From Paenibacillus sp. FSL H8-0048 (lineage in GTDB: Bacteria; Bacillota; Bacilli; Paenibacillales; Paenibacillaceae): DNA of 64,000 bases. The stretch is taken from positions 620,001 to 684,000 of the forward strand of contig NZ_JBBODF010000001.1 of assembly GCF_038002825.1 (NCBI RefSeq), given 5' to 3'. How positions within the stretch are numbered: position 1 is the stretch's first letter; each line of letters begins with the position of its first letter. This document shows, one piece after another, positions 25,462-34,369 of this stretch. The notes beneath the pieces are model-generated. The model did no database searches and was not told the origin of the DNA. It worked only from the letters and a program-made list of their open reading frames with translations. A program made the translations under genes and the position numbers.

Positions 25462-27201
25462 CTAAATTCTCTGCTTCTCCACCATCCTATAATACATTCC
25501 CTGTTGGGCCAGTAATTCGGCTGGACTGCCCTGCTCAACAATGCGGCCCTGATCCATGACCAGGATGACATCTGCATTCTTCACGGTGGACAGCCGGTGT
25601 GCAATTACCAGAATTGTCTGCTTTCCCTTCAGGCTCAGCAAGGTATCGTTCAGGTCACTCTCCGTCAAGGCGTCCAGGGCCGAGGTGTATTCATCCAGCA
25701 TGAGAATCCGGGGTTCACCCATGAATGCCCGTGCTAATAGAATCCGCTGGACCTCGCCGCCGGAGAGATTGTCTCCATGGTTCTCCACCTGCTTGTCATA
25801 CCCTTCAGGCATAGCTTGTACCAATGAATTCACATGGGCAAGGTTAACAGCAGCATTGAATTTGATCCAGGCTGCTTCATTCATTTCTTCCTTTTGTAGA
25901 GGATAAATGATGTTGTCAAGAATGGACTTGTTCCATAACACTCCCTTCTGGGGGGAATAGCCGACATATCGTCTTAGTTCATGTATGTCCAGTTCTTGGA
26001 TCGGAACCCCGTCCAGGCAGATCTCCCCTTCATCCGGCTCTATGAACCTGTGGATCAGCTCGAATATCGTAGATTTCCCTGAGCCGCTTAATCCAACAAT
26101 TCCCACGAAGGCTCCGGGCTGAACGTCCAGAGTTAAGCCGGTGATCCCAAAAGAATCTGACGAGGCGTAACGGTACGAGACATTCCTCATTTGCAGGAGG
26201 GGGACACGGTGATAGTCGGGAGTTGTAGCTCCTGATGAGATTTTCTCCAGTTCAAGGATGTCATTCAGGTTATTAATAATAACCTTCATGCGGCTCCTAT
26301 CAATGTTCAGCGTAAACAGCGACTTGAAAATGCTATACAGCCTTGGAAGGATTATAATGAAGGCCAGCAATGTGCCTGGTGAGATGCGCCCTTTTAGAAT
26401 CAGGAACAGACTATAGCCGTAAATGATGCCCGTAATGATGGAAATGACCGTATCCGCGACCAGGTTCAACACCACATGATGAAATAGCCTGGACTGTCTG
26501 GAGTTCTTCCATATCTCGTCATTCCAGTCGCTCCACCGCTGCTGCTCTGCCTGATGCCCGTTACATCGGTGAACCGCCTTCAAATTCGCGAAGAAATCAT
26601 TCAAATAATGGATGCCCTTCTCCAAAAGGCAATAGTATTCCTTATCCAGCCGCTGAGTCTTGCTCCTGAAACGTCTGAAGCCATACATACACAAAGGAAA
26701 CGAAAGGATGGCCGCGAGCGTAAGCTCTGCACTCATGGAGAACATGATCCACAGGGTTGCGATCAGCAGAATAGCATTCGATACCAAGGACATCAGGGTG
26801 TCTACCACAAAAATTTCACACAGCATCCCCACCTGTAAGGTGATCCGGTTAATGATCTCCCCTTTGCCGATACTGTCCATGTTTCTTGGCCGGGTCTGGA
26901 GTATGTCAGTGAACAGCCGCAAGCGCAGATTCTTGGATAAATGGTTGCCCAGCTCATTATTGTAATAAGAGGTGAGGCTGTTCAAGGCGGCGTAAACCAC
27001 GGGAATAAGAATTAGCAAAAGCATGTAGAATGCAGCCGTACCGATCTGCTTGCCTGGCAGAATGTCATCGAACAGATCTTTGAACAGGCGGGGCTGAAGC
27101 GTCGAGACAAATGCGGCTACTATATTGAAGAATAGAATCATAACAAGGATTCCCTTACTATTAGACAATATCTCCTTAATCAACGTACGGGTCGGATTCA
27201 T
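25462..27201 (-). CDS. ABC exporter (fused membrane and ATPase domains)
   Basis: A 579-residue half transporter. Six membrane helices occupy residues 15-300, and the ATPase is about 340-575 with Walker A GLSGSGKSTIFELI, signature LSGGEVQRILLARAF, Walker B ILMLDEYTSALD and switch IAHRLSTV. It works as a dimer to export lipids, peptides or drugs. No partner gene adjoins, so it is probably a homodimer with unknown substrate. AAGGAGG lies 11 bases before the ATG at 27201; the open frame extends seven codons further without better support. Confidence 0.9.
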   Translation of the reverse strand: MNPTRTLIKEILSNSKGILVMILFFNIVAAFVSTLQPRLFKDLFDDILPGKQIGTAAFYMLLLILIPVVYAALNSLTSYYNNELGNHLSKNLRLRLFTDILQTRPRNMDSIGKGEIINRITLQVGMLCEIFVVDTLMSLVSNAILLIATLWIMFSMSAELTLAAILSFPLCMYGFRRFRSKTQRLDKEYYCLLEKGIHYLNDFFANLKAVHRCNGHQAEQQRWSDWNDEIWKNSRQSRLFHHVVLNLVADTVISIITGIIYGYSLFLILKGRISPGTLLAFIIILPRLYSIFKSLFTLNIDRSRMKVIINNLNDILELEKISSGATTPDYHRVPLLQMRNVSYRYASSDSFGITGLTLDVQPGAFVGIVGLSGSGKSTIFELIHRFIEPDEGEICLDGVPIQELDIHELRRYVGYSPQKGVLWNKSILDNIIYPLQKEEMNEAAWIKFNAAVNLAHVNSLVQAMPEGYDKQVENHGDNLSGGEVQRILLARAFMGEPRILMLDEYTSALDALTESDLNDTLLSLKGKQTILVIAHRLSTVKNADVILVMDQGRIVEQGSPAELLAQQGMYYRMVEKQRI

Positions 27202-27394
27202 AAGCCGCAAAACCTCCTTCAAAGAGCGCAGCTTATGTAAGCATACCGGACAGGGGAAATGAAGTTAACCTGTCTAATAATAGATAATCACCTGTCAGAT
27301 TATAGAATTCTTGTTAGGATTAATACGGAACAAATTCACCCGACGGGTGAAGGATGCGGGTGCCTTCTCTCACCGGCCGCATGTAATGAGCAGG

Positions 27395-27585
27395 ATTGTT
27401 GCACTTTTGGCAGATTTCCTACCGAAAAGGTTACGGGCTACGCTACATTGTTGCATTATTTGCACGAATTTCAGTATTTAGAGCAAGTTAGCGCTGGATT
27501 TGTTGCATTTTGTGCAGGATTTCAGCATAGACCGCTTCTACGGGGCAGGATTGTTGCACTTTTTGCAGGATTTCCCAAACAACCA
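27395..27585. repeat. Four-unit array of the GTTGCA 51-bp repeat family
   Basis: GTTGCA cores occur at 27398, 27450, 27502 and 27553 (steps 52, 52 and 51). The later units read TTGTTGCATTTTGTGCAGGA and TTGTTGCACTTTTTGCAGGA. The array lies in the 445-base gap between the ABC exporter and the oligopeptide-binding protein. Minus-strand translation in one frame gives 17-residue units of the form EILxKxQQ, partly broken by a stop. The same family is at 187-235 and 61789-61970. The rest of the gap (27223-27394) holds no gene that I can see. Confidence 0.75.
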
Positions 27586-27590
27586 AATAG

Positions 27591-27618
27591 GCCAGCGTCC
27601 GCTAGGAATCGCTGGCTT
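27591..27618 (-). terminator. Hairpin downstream of the oligopeptide-binding protein gene
   Basis: GCCAGCG (27591-27597) pairs with CGCTGGC (27610-27616). On the minus strand it follows the stop at 27647 and continues CTATTTGG, a weak T tract. Confidence 0.55.
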
Positions 27619-27646
27619 CTGACTAACAATATGAATGATTACAGAA

Positions 27647-29221
27647 TTACTTCCAATATCCCCGGCTGAAGGCAATGGAGCCGTCATAATCGATGTACAC
27701 ACCGGCAATCCGGGGATTGCGGAGAATATCGGCTACATAGTTATACACCGGAAGCATGACCGCTTCGCTCATCAGCAGCTGCTCTGCCTTGGCGTAGAGC
27801 TGAATCCGCTTCGTGGAGTCGAAGGTCTGCTCAGCCTGCTTAACGAATTCATCATACCGCTTATTCGACCAGCCGGAGTCGTTGTCGGCGCTGTCCGAAC
27901 GGAAGTAATTCAGGAACGTGGAAGGATCGTTGTAATCTGCGGACCAGCCAGCGCGGGCTATCTGGAAGCTGCCGCTTTGCCGGTTGGCCAGGACAGTCTG
28001 CCAGCTCTGCACCTTAATGGTGGCGGTTACGCCGAGCTTATCATTCCATTGCTTGACGAGCCTTTTCACCAACGCAGCATGGTCGTCCCCCTCATTGACA
28101 AGGACCGTGAATGGCGGCAGCTCACTCAGCCCCTCTTGCCCCAGTCCTTTGTCCAGCAGCTCCTTGGCTTTGCTCAGATTCTCCCTATAGTAGGCTGCAT
28201 CGCTAACCTCTGTACGATACTGTGCTCTGGAGCCGAAGATAGGCGAGGGTACGAATCCGTAAGCGGGTATGGCCATTTTCAAAGCTTTCCGGTCCACGGC
28301 CAGGGATAGCGCCTTGCGGATATTGATGTTGCTGAAGGGCTTCTGCCCCACATTGAACTGATAATAGTAGGTGGAGGCATAAGGGGCTTGCAAGAAGTAA
28401 CTGGCTGCTACTGTATCCTTGTATTTATAATCCAGCAGGGTATTGCCGCCGCCCGCCCAATCCACCTGTCCGTTGACGAAGGCCGCTGTCGCATTCTCCG
28501 AATTCAGTCCCAGGGGAGACAGCAGATCAACCTCGCTCAGACGGATGGACGCAGTGTCGTAGTAATGAGGATTCATAACCAGCTTAATCTCTGTATTGGT
28601 CCGTGCTTGCAGTTGAAAAGGTCCATTCGAGATGCTTGCCGCTTCCTTTGCCTCCTGCGATACCGGATAATATTCCGGCTCTGCCAGGAGTGTAGGGAAA
28701 TAAGCATATTTGCCCTTGAGTGTAACCTGGAGGGTATTGTCGTTGATGGCTTTTACCCCAACCTTGGCAAAATCCTTCAGCTTGCCGGTATGATAGCTCT
28801 CTGCCCCGGCTACATAGTACATTCTGAATATATTCCCGGACTTCAGCCCCGGTGTGAGCGCCTTCTTCCAGGCCCATATAAAGTCGGCAGCCGTCAGCTT
28901 CTTGCCATTGCTCCATTTGGCATTCGAACGCAGCTTGAAGGTGTAAGTCTTGCCGTCCGTTCCCATTGTCCAGGACTGGGCTATCCCGGGAACGGGCTTG
29001 CCGTTCTTGTCCAGCCGGACCAGACCCTCGTAGAGTGCATTTATGACGGTTGTCTTGTCCCGGTCTAGGCCCTCAATACTGGCCGGGTCCAGCAGGACCG
29101 GCAATTCATCCATACCAATGCGCAGCACCTGCTTCTCTGCCGCCGCGGCTGCACCGCTGCCTGGCACACTCCCCAGCACCATTAGCAGAATGACGAGTGC
29201 GGCCAACCAAATTTTTCTCAT
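27647..29221 (-). CDS. Oligopeptide-type ABC substrate-binding protein (SBP_bac_5)
   Basis: A 524-residue protein of the OppA/DppA family: SWTMGTDGKTYTFKLRSNAK, WSNGKKLTAADFIWAWKKAL and the later FSNINIRKALSLAVDRKAL are family landmarks. The signal peptide (residues 1-27) ends in a run of alanines and has no lipobox cysteine, unlike most Gram-positive binding proteins, so it may be released or held in another way. No permease or ATPase gene adjoins; it is an orphan. It begins at ATG 29221 with AGGGGAG ahead. Confidence 0.88.
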   Translation of the reverse strand: MRKIWLAALVILLMVLGSVPGSGAAAAAEKQVLRIGMDELPVLLDPASIEGLDRDKTTVINALYEGLVRLDKNGKPVPGIAQSWTMGTDGKTYTFKLRSNAKWSNGKKLTAADFIWAWKKALTPGLKSGNIFRMYYVAGAESYHTGKLKDFAKVGVKAINDNTLQVTLKGKYAYFPTLLAEPEYYPVSQEAKEAASISNGPFQLQARTNTEIKLVMNPHYYDTASIRLSEVDLLSPLGLNSENATAAFVNGQVDWAGGGNTLLDYKYKDTVAASYFLQAPYASTYYYQFNVGQKPFSNINIRKALSLAVDRKALKMAIPAYGFVPSPIFGSRAQYRTEVSDAAYYRENLSKAKELLDKGLGQEGLSELPPFTVLVNEGDDHAALVKRLVKQWNDKLGVTATIKVQSWQTVLANRQSGSFQIARAGWSADYNDPSTFLNYFRSDSADNDSGWSNKRYDEFVKQAEQTFDSTKRIQLYAKAEQLLMSEAVMLPVYNYVADILRNPRIAGVYIDYDGSIAFSRGYWK

Positions 29222-29375
29222 CTGAACTCCCCTTAGCTATGTAATGTCACACCCTCCCATCTTAGCATATCTGGTAAATTTTACTATGTGAACATTATCG
29301 GTCAGCAGCTGCTAATAAGCGGAATGTGTTCCTTCGCATGAATGTGCTGCATTAAGGTAAAAATAAAATTGCGTA

Positions 29376-29430
29376 TTGACAAATATGCGACGTGTAACTA
29401 ATATAATGACATGTAACAAAGATGGTTACA
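29376..29430 (+). promoter_or_regulatory. Promoter and operator-like repeats of the azoreductase gene
   Basis: TTGACA (29376-29381) and TAATAT (29399-29404) are 17 bases apart and form a good vegetative promoter. TGTAAC occurs at 29393-29398 between the two boxes and again at 29412-29417, where with GTTACA (29425-29430) it makes a dyad with a 7-base centre. Both copies overlap the start region, as expected for a repressor such as a quinone-sensing HxlR/MarR-type protein. Confidence 0.65.
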
Positions 29431-29464
29431 AGATGAAATTACAATACAAAGGATGGTACTAATT

Positions 29465-30100
29465 ATGGCAAAAGTATTATACATCACCGCTCACCCGCAT
29501 GATGAAACACAGTCCTACAGCATGGCTGTCGGCAACTCGTTCATTGAAGCCTACAAGCAAGCACATCCGCAGGACGAAGTCGTGACTGTAGATTTGTATA
29601 AAGAGCATATTCCTCATATCGATGCAGACATATTCAGCGGATGGGGAAAACTCCGTTCAGGCACAGATTTCAGCGAATTGTCCACTGAGGAGCAGGCTAA
29701 GGTTACACGCCTCGCTGAATTGTCGGATCAATTTATCCAGGCTGATAAATATGTATTTGTAACGCCTTTCTGGAACTTCTCTTACCCGCCTGTCATGAAA
29801 GCTTATATTGATGCAGTTTCGGTGGCCGGGAAATCATTCCAATATACGGAACAAGGGCCTGTAGGGCTGTTGACTGACAAAAAAGCACTACACATCCAGG
29901 CACGCGGCGGGTTCTACTCTGAATCTCCAACAGCAGAGCTTGAAATGGGCCACCGCCATCTTGAAATCATAATGAATTTCTTCGGCGTTCCTTCCTTCGA
30001 AGGCTTGTTCGTTGAAGGTCATAATCAAGTTCCGGCTGAGGCGCAGGAGATTAAAGAAGCTGCCATCCGCCGTGCCCAAGATCTTGCCCAAACCTTCTAA
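29465..30100 (+). CDS. azoR: FMN-dependent NADH-azoreductase
   Basis: A 211-residue flavodoxin-like quinone reductase. [17 protein letters not shown] at the start binds the FMN phosphate, and [20 protein letters not shown] and [12 protein letters not shown] form the flavin site of AzoR. It reduces azo dyes and quinones by two electrons with NADH and protects against electrophilic quinones. The ATG at 29465 has AAAGGATGG eight bases ahead; an earlier in-frame ATG at 29453 overlaps that site. A terminator follows at 30122. Confidence 0.92.
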   Translation: MAKVLYITAHPHDETQSYSMAVGNSFIEAYKQAHPQDEVVTVDLYKEHIPHIDADIFSGWGKLRSGTDFSELSTEEQAKVTRLAELSDQFIQADKYVFVTPFWNFSYPPVMKAYIDAVSVAGKSFQYTEQGPVGLLTDKKALHIQARGGFYSESPTAELEMGHRHLEIIMNFFGVPSFEGLFVEGHNQVPAEAQEIKEAAIRRAQDLAQTF

Positions 30101-30121
30101 GGATATGAATGGAGAACAAAC

Positions 30122-30161
30122 AAAAACTCTGATCTGCATGTATGCAGTCAGAGTTTTTTTG
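30122..30161. terminator. Intrinsic terminator after azoR
   Basis: AAAACTCTGA pairs with TCAGAGTTTT, ending in a run of seven T. It also lies after the convergent LysR gene. Confidence 0.88.
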
Positions 30162-30173
30162 CAATGCAGGATG

Positions 30174-31082
30174 TTAAGGGGCAGGCGAACCAGGGTCCAC
30201 ATAACCTATTAGCTTAGCTGTGAATTCTTTAACCCTCGCTGGAACCGGTTCCCCGGCCAGAGTAATTCTTCCCAGAATGGCCTGATCCAGCGTAAGCTGC
30301 TGTAACGGAATAGTAACCAGGTGTTCGCGGTAAACTGAGGATAGTGCATTCACTATAAAGTCCGGGGCGATGGTAATCGCGTTGGCTTTGACAACCATTT
30401 GGCATAAGGCATCCGTATTGTTGGTCACCAGCGCAATGCGGTTCGACGCATGTGCAGACATCAGATAGCCGGCAATTTTTCCGATATGCTCATCCTTATA
30501 GAGTACAAACACTTCATTCTTCAAATCCTCCGGGGTGATGGTTGTATAGTAGCGCAAGGGAGAAGCGGTATTCACGATTAGTACAGCAGTACCTTCTGCA
30601 AGTGGCAGCCATTCAAAAACAGCATTCCGCTGGGCATGGCTGTATGAGAGTATCCCCATATTCGCCTCCCCCTCCTGCACATGCTTCATGACGCTTTCAG
30701 TATCCCCTTCGATCATCTGCACCTTCAGAAACGGGGATTTGACCATCAGCTCCAGCGTGGCCTGAACCACCTGGTGAACGAGGCCGGGAATGGTTGATAT
30801 GGTGATGCTCTCTACATGTTCTTCTTTAAGGCCGGATAATTCAGTGTACATCGATTCAATATTTTTAAGGATAGCTGCCGCATGCTGCAGGATGAGCACA
30901 CCTTCTTTGGTGGGGACAACTCCTTTTTTGGTACGGTGAAAAATAACGGTATCCATCTCATCCTCAAGCTGCTTAATGGATTGGCTAATGGTCGGTACTG
31001 TCAGGTGATGCACGCTTGCTGCCTTAGTGAATGAGCCCAGACTTGCTGCAGACATCAAATATTGTAGCTGTGAAATGTTCAT
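30174..31082 (-). CDS. LysR-family transcriptional regulator
   Basis: A 302-residue LysR protein. The N-terminal HTH includes LGSFTKAASVHHLTVPTISQ and SIKQLEDEMDTVIFHRTKKG; the rest is the periplasmic-binding-like effector domain (VESITISTIPGLVHQVV). The ATG at 31082 has AAGGATGG eight bases ahead; the ATG four codons earlier is inside that site. It is convergent with azoR and divergent from the alpha/beta hydrolase gene at 31182, which is its most likely target by position. Confidence 0.9.
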   Translation of the reverse strand: MNISQLQYLMSAASLGSFTKAASVHHLTVPTISQSIKQLEDEMDTVIFHRTKKGVVPTKEGVLILQHAAAILKNIESMYTELSGLKEEHVESITISTIPGLVHQVVQATLELMVKSPFLKVQMIEGDTESVMKHVQEGEANMGILSYSHAQRNAVFEWLPLAEGTAVLIVNTASPLRYYTTITPEDLKNEVFVLYKDEHIGKIAGYLMSAHASNRIALVTNNTDALCQMVVKANAITIAPDFIVNALSSVYREHLVTIPLQQLTLDQAILGRITLAGEPVPARVKEFTAKLIGYVDPGSPAP

Positions 31083-31181
31083 AGCCTGTGCCATCCTTAA
31101 ATTTTAGTTTATAGCACTTAATTATAATTAAATATCTTTTATGATACAAATCGGGTATCTTAAGGGCAGGAGGTCGATAAC

Positions 31182-32063
31182 ATGCGCAGTATACGAAGCT
31201 TCTTGGTAGAACGGCTGCTGTTCCTGAATAAAAAGAAAATCAATGCCCGCGAGTATATGGAGCAGCGCAGAGCGATAAACAGTCTTCCCTATGTATTGCC
31301 TGTGAAGCTCCAGTCCAAATATAAGATCTTTCAGGACCACCGCTTTCCGGTAGACACCTATGTCCTGAAATCCGCTTCCCAGGCGGACGCCAAGCAGATT
31401 CTCTTTATCCATGGCGGAGGGTATATAGAGCAGCCCTTGGTGTGGCACTGGCATTTTGTGCACAAGCTCACTCAGCATTTAAATAGTACAGTCTATGTGC
31501 CCGTATACCCGAAGGCTCCGAACTATCAGGTGATGGATGCGGTCCAGAGTGTTCTGAGTGTCTATAAGCATCTGCTGGAGAACGGGAAGCCTGAGAATAT
31601 CGTGATTATGGGCGATTCAGCCGGCGGCGGGCTGTCCCTGGCCTTCGCTCAGTATCTGTCCGAAGCAGGCTTGCCGCAGCCGGGTAACATCATTCTGTTG
31701 TCTCCATGGCTTGACATTACCTTAAGCAACCCTGAAATCGCAATGATGCTGGATAAAGAACCGATGCTTGACTGGGAAACGTTAGTGGAAGCGGGGAAAA
31801 GATACGCAGGGGATCTTCCGGGGACGCACTATCTGGTTAGTCCGATCTATGGAAAACTTACGAATCTGGGAACCCTTACGCTGTTCATCGGAACCCATGA
31901 ATTCTTCCTGCCGGATGCCCGGAAATTCAGAGAGCTCGCCTCCCGGAATTCCGTGAACATCCATTATTATGAGTATCCAAAGATGAATCATGTGTTTCCA
32001 GTGTTCCCTATTCCTGAAGCCAAGAAGGCCTTGAAGCAAATCATCGACATCATCCAAAGATGA
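31182..32063 (+). CDS. Alpha/beta hydrolase (hormone-sensitive-lipase-like esterase)
   Basis: A 293-residue esterase of the fold-3/steryl acetyl hydrolase type. The oxyanion-hole motif is FIHGGGYIEQP, the nucleophile elbow GDSAGGGLSLAFAQ, and the C-terminal histidine is in YPKMNHVFPVFPIPEAKKAL; the acid is probably Asp in EFFLPDARKF. It hydrolyses short acyl or acetyl esters. AGGAGG precedes the ATG by eight bases. Divergent from the LysR gene. Confidence 0.9.
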   Translation: MRSIRSFLVERLLFLNKKKINAREYMEQRRAINSLPYVLPVKLQSKYKIFQDHRFPVDTYVLKSASQADAKQILFIHGGGYIEQPLVWHWHFVHKLTQHLNSTVYVPVYPKAPNYQVMDAVQSVLSVYKHLLENGKPENIVIMGDSAGGGLSLAFAQYLSEAGLPQPGNIILLSPWLDITLSNPEIAMMLDKEPMLDWETLVEAGKRYAGDLPGTHYLVSPIYGKLTNLGTLTLFIGTHEFFLPDARKFRELASRNSVNIHYYEYPKMNHVFPVFPIPEAKKALKQIIDIIQR

Positions 32064-32072
32064 ATTCTGATC

Positions 32073-32822
32073 CTAAGCTTCCCGCTTACGGTGCAACATT
32101 ATCGCTGCTGTTAGGAACAATATTGTCCATAATATGGATATTCCTGTTCCTTGCACACGTGTAAGAGTATTATGGGGATCAGCGGAAGGCGGCGCATACA
32201 TGTGATAACCTGCGGCATCTGGAAGATAGTCGGGCAGATAAGCTCCGGCCAATGGACTGACAATGAAATAATAACCAAGTAAGATGACCAGGGCGGGAGC
32301 GGTGTTTCTCAAAATAGCGCCTGCCGCTGCACCCAGCAGCGCGGTTAAGGTTAAATAGCCTGTGGCCCCTGCCAGGCTAGCGGCCATCAGGTATGGGTCA
32401 ATGTCTGCGGAAGTGTCTCTGAGCATCGTTAAGGAATACATTACACCAGATTCGGCCATAAGAAACGCCGCAGGCACCGCGATCATAGCCAATGCCAGAT
32501 GCTTCACGGACAATTGCAGCCCGCGCCAGGGGATTGCAGTGAGCGTTGTCCTTATCTGTCCTCCTGTATACTCTGAAGCTGTGGCTGTGATTCCAAGCAT
32601 CATGAAGCCAGCTTGGAGATACCGCAGCGAGGCCAGTCCTGCATTCAGGATTGTATACGTTCCTGCTCCCTCCTGCAGAGCCACAGAAGTATAAGCCGCA
32701 GTCACTACGCACTGAGCGACGAATGTCCCTGCCAGAATGAGCCATACCGCAGGCAGGGTCACTAACTTCACCCATTCTGCACCAAGGATTCTTGTGAACT
32801 TCCTTCCAGCCGGGATTTTCAT
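32073..32822 (-). CDS. ABC-2-type transporter permease (second of pair)
   Basis: A 249-residue membrane protein with six helices and the ABC-2 layout: RILGAEWVKLVTLPAVWLIL at the start, QAGFMMLGITATASEYTGGQ and IRTTLTAIPWRG in the coupling region. It overlaps the preceding permease by four bases and is of equal length, so the two probably form a heterodimer. Such ATPase-plus-two-permease sets act in self-protection against lantibiotics or other cell-envelope peptides (LanFEG type). Substrate inferred from context only. Confidence 0.85.
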   Translation of the reverse strand: MKIPAGRKFTRILGAEWVKLVTLPAVWLILAGTFVAQCVVTAAYTSVALQEGAGTYTILNAGLASLRYLQAGFMMLGITATASEYTGGQIRTTLTAIPWRGLQLSVKHLALAMIAVPAAFLMAESGVMYSLTMLRDTSADIDPYLMAASLAGATGYLTLTALLGAAAGAILRNTAPALVILLGYYFIVSPLAGAYLPDYLPDAAGYHMYAPPSADPHNTLTRVQGTGISILWTILFLTAAIMLHRKREA

Positions 32823-33568
32823 ACCCCAACATCCCTTCTGCGGAAGACAATCGCTGCGATGGCCAGAAGGCTAGCTGCCCAGGCCAGCATAACCAGACCG
32901 CCTGCGAGCGGGGTGTGATAGGCGTCGCTCATAGACATGAACATATCAATGCCGGCCCTGTCCGGTAAGTAATAGGCCAGCTTCGTCACCTTAGCGAGCA
33001 GGACACTGAAGGATACCAGCGATGAATTGATTATAAGCACTGTAAGCGGGATCATGCCGTTCTTCGTCAGAACGGTGAAGCTGAAGGCGATCAGCGCAGT
33101 AAATATCCAGTAACCGATGGCTCCGGCCAGTCTCGTCCACTCCATGGCCGGGGCGAATTCTCCGAGAATCAGGCGTGTTACCGGCACAATAGCCGCTATA
33201 GCCATGATGCACATCAGAAGGGTGACTACGCTCACCGCTGCTGCTTTTGCCAAGAGCACTTGAAGCCGGGAGGATACCGCCGTTAAGCTTGTGTTGATCT
33301 GCTGCCCGTGTCCGGCCCCGCTGCTCTCTGCCGCATACTCACTGCTGACCGCCAGCACCCCCAGAAGAATGACGCCCTGTACCCCGAAGCCTAAGCCAAG
33401 ATACCCTAATTCCGGCAGCCGGTTGCTAATACCAGCCAGAATATCCTCCTTCTCAGCGATACAGTCCAAAGCGGTAAATGCCGCAGGTCCCAATACTCCT
33501 ATTAGGAAGGCCAGCCATATGCCCGGCAGGGAGAACAGCTTGGACCATTCCGCATGAACGGCCCTCAT
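32819..33568 (-). CDS. ABC-2-type transporter permease (first of pair)
   Basis: A 249-residue, six-helix ABC-2 permease: HAEWSKLFSLPGIWLAFLIG at the start, LAVSSEYAAESSGAGHGQQ and INTSLTAVSSR mirror the partner at 32073, showing that the pair arose by duplication. It overlaps the ATPase gene upstream and the second permease downstream by four bases each, so all three are translated together. Confidence 0.85.
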   Translation of the reverse strand: MRAVHAEWSKLFSLPGIWLAFLIGVLGPAAFTALDCIAEKEDILAGISNRLPELGYLGLGFGVQGVILLGVLAVSSEYAAESSGAGHGQQINTSLTAVSSRLQVLLAKAAAVSVVTLLMCIMAIAAIVPVTRLILGEFAPAMEWTRLAGAIGYWIFTALIAFSFTVLTKNGMIPLTVLIINSSLVSFSVLLAKVTKLAYYLPDRAGIDMFMSMSDAYHTPLAGGLVMLAWAASLLAIAAIVFRRRDVGV

Positions 33569-34278
33569 CGCAGCTCACCACCTTGTCCCGAGGTCAGGGC
33601 GAAGAAGGCCTGCTCCAGCGTGGAGTGGCTGCCGGTCACCTCGCCAAGTGTGCCGTCCGCAACGATTCTCCCCTGCTTAATGATCACCACATCGTCTACT
33701 GTCTCAGCCAGCTCGCCCATAAGATGACTGGAGAGCAGCACCGTATTCCCGGCCTCTGCACGTTGCCGCAGAAAGGTCCGGATCCAGCGGATGCCTTCCG
33801 GGTCGAGCCCGTTCACGGGTTCATCCAGGATCAGAATCTCCGGGTCTGCAAGCAACGCTGCAGCGATCCCCAGTCTTCTCCCCATGCCGAGAGAATATCG
33901 CGTCACTCTAGTGCCTGCCGCCTTGGTAAGACCTACAATATCCAGCACCTCTTCGACACGTGACCGGGGCAGACCGGCAGCGCAAGCGATCCAGCGCAGG
34001 TGTGCGCGTCCGCTCCGCATCGGATGGGCTCCAGATCCGTCCAGTGCAGCACCTACGGTTCGCAGCGGATGCTGTAATTCAGCAAAGGGCTTGCCATGAA
34101 TCAAGGCGCTGCCGGAGGTGGCATGATCCAGTCCGAGCAGAATGCGGAGTGTAGAGCTTTTGCCGGCCCCGTTCGGCCCGAGGAATCCTGTGACTCTTCC
34201 GGGTCTCGCTTCGAAGGTGATCCCGGATAGAATCTCCTCCTTGCCGCGGCGTTTGACTAAGTTATTGATAGTAATCAA
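33565..34278 (-). CDS. ABC transporter ATP-binding protein
   Basis: A 237-residue ATPase: Walker A FLGPNGAGKSSTLRIL, signature YSLGMGRRLGIAAAL, Walker B ILILDEPVNGLDPEG and switch LLSSHLMGEL. It drives the two permeases that follow. I place the start at TTG 34278, nine bases after AAAGGAT; the frame begins with a GTG at 34287 that touches that site. It lies 91 bases after the sensor kinase and may share its transcript or be driven from the gap by the response regulator. Confidence 0.9.
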   Translation of the reverse strand: MITINNLVKRRGKEEILSGITFEARPGRVTGFLGPNGAGKSSTLRILLGLDHATSGSALIHGKPFAELQHPLRTVGAALDGSGAHPMRSGRAHLRWIACAAGLPRSRVEEVLDIVGLTKAAGTRVTRYSLGMGRRLGIAAALLADPEILILDEPVNGLDPEGIRWIRTFLRQRAEAGNTVLLSSHLMGELAETVDDVVIIKQGRIVADGTLGEVTGSHSTLEQAFFALTSGQGGELR

Positions 34279-34369
34279 CCATAACACATCCTTTCGTTAT
34301 GGTGCTAAGTATACAGATGCAAGGTTACATCCCGGTGGGCAGGCCGTTTACTTCCGGGTTAACTTCAGG

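Noticed and set aside
27259..27669. Plus-strand open frame of 136 codons
   Set aside because: It lies over the GTTGCA array and has no ribosome binding site or domain; it is explained by the 51-52-bp repeat period.
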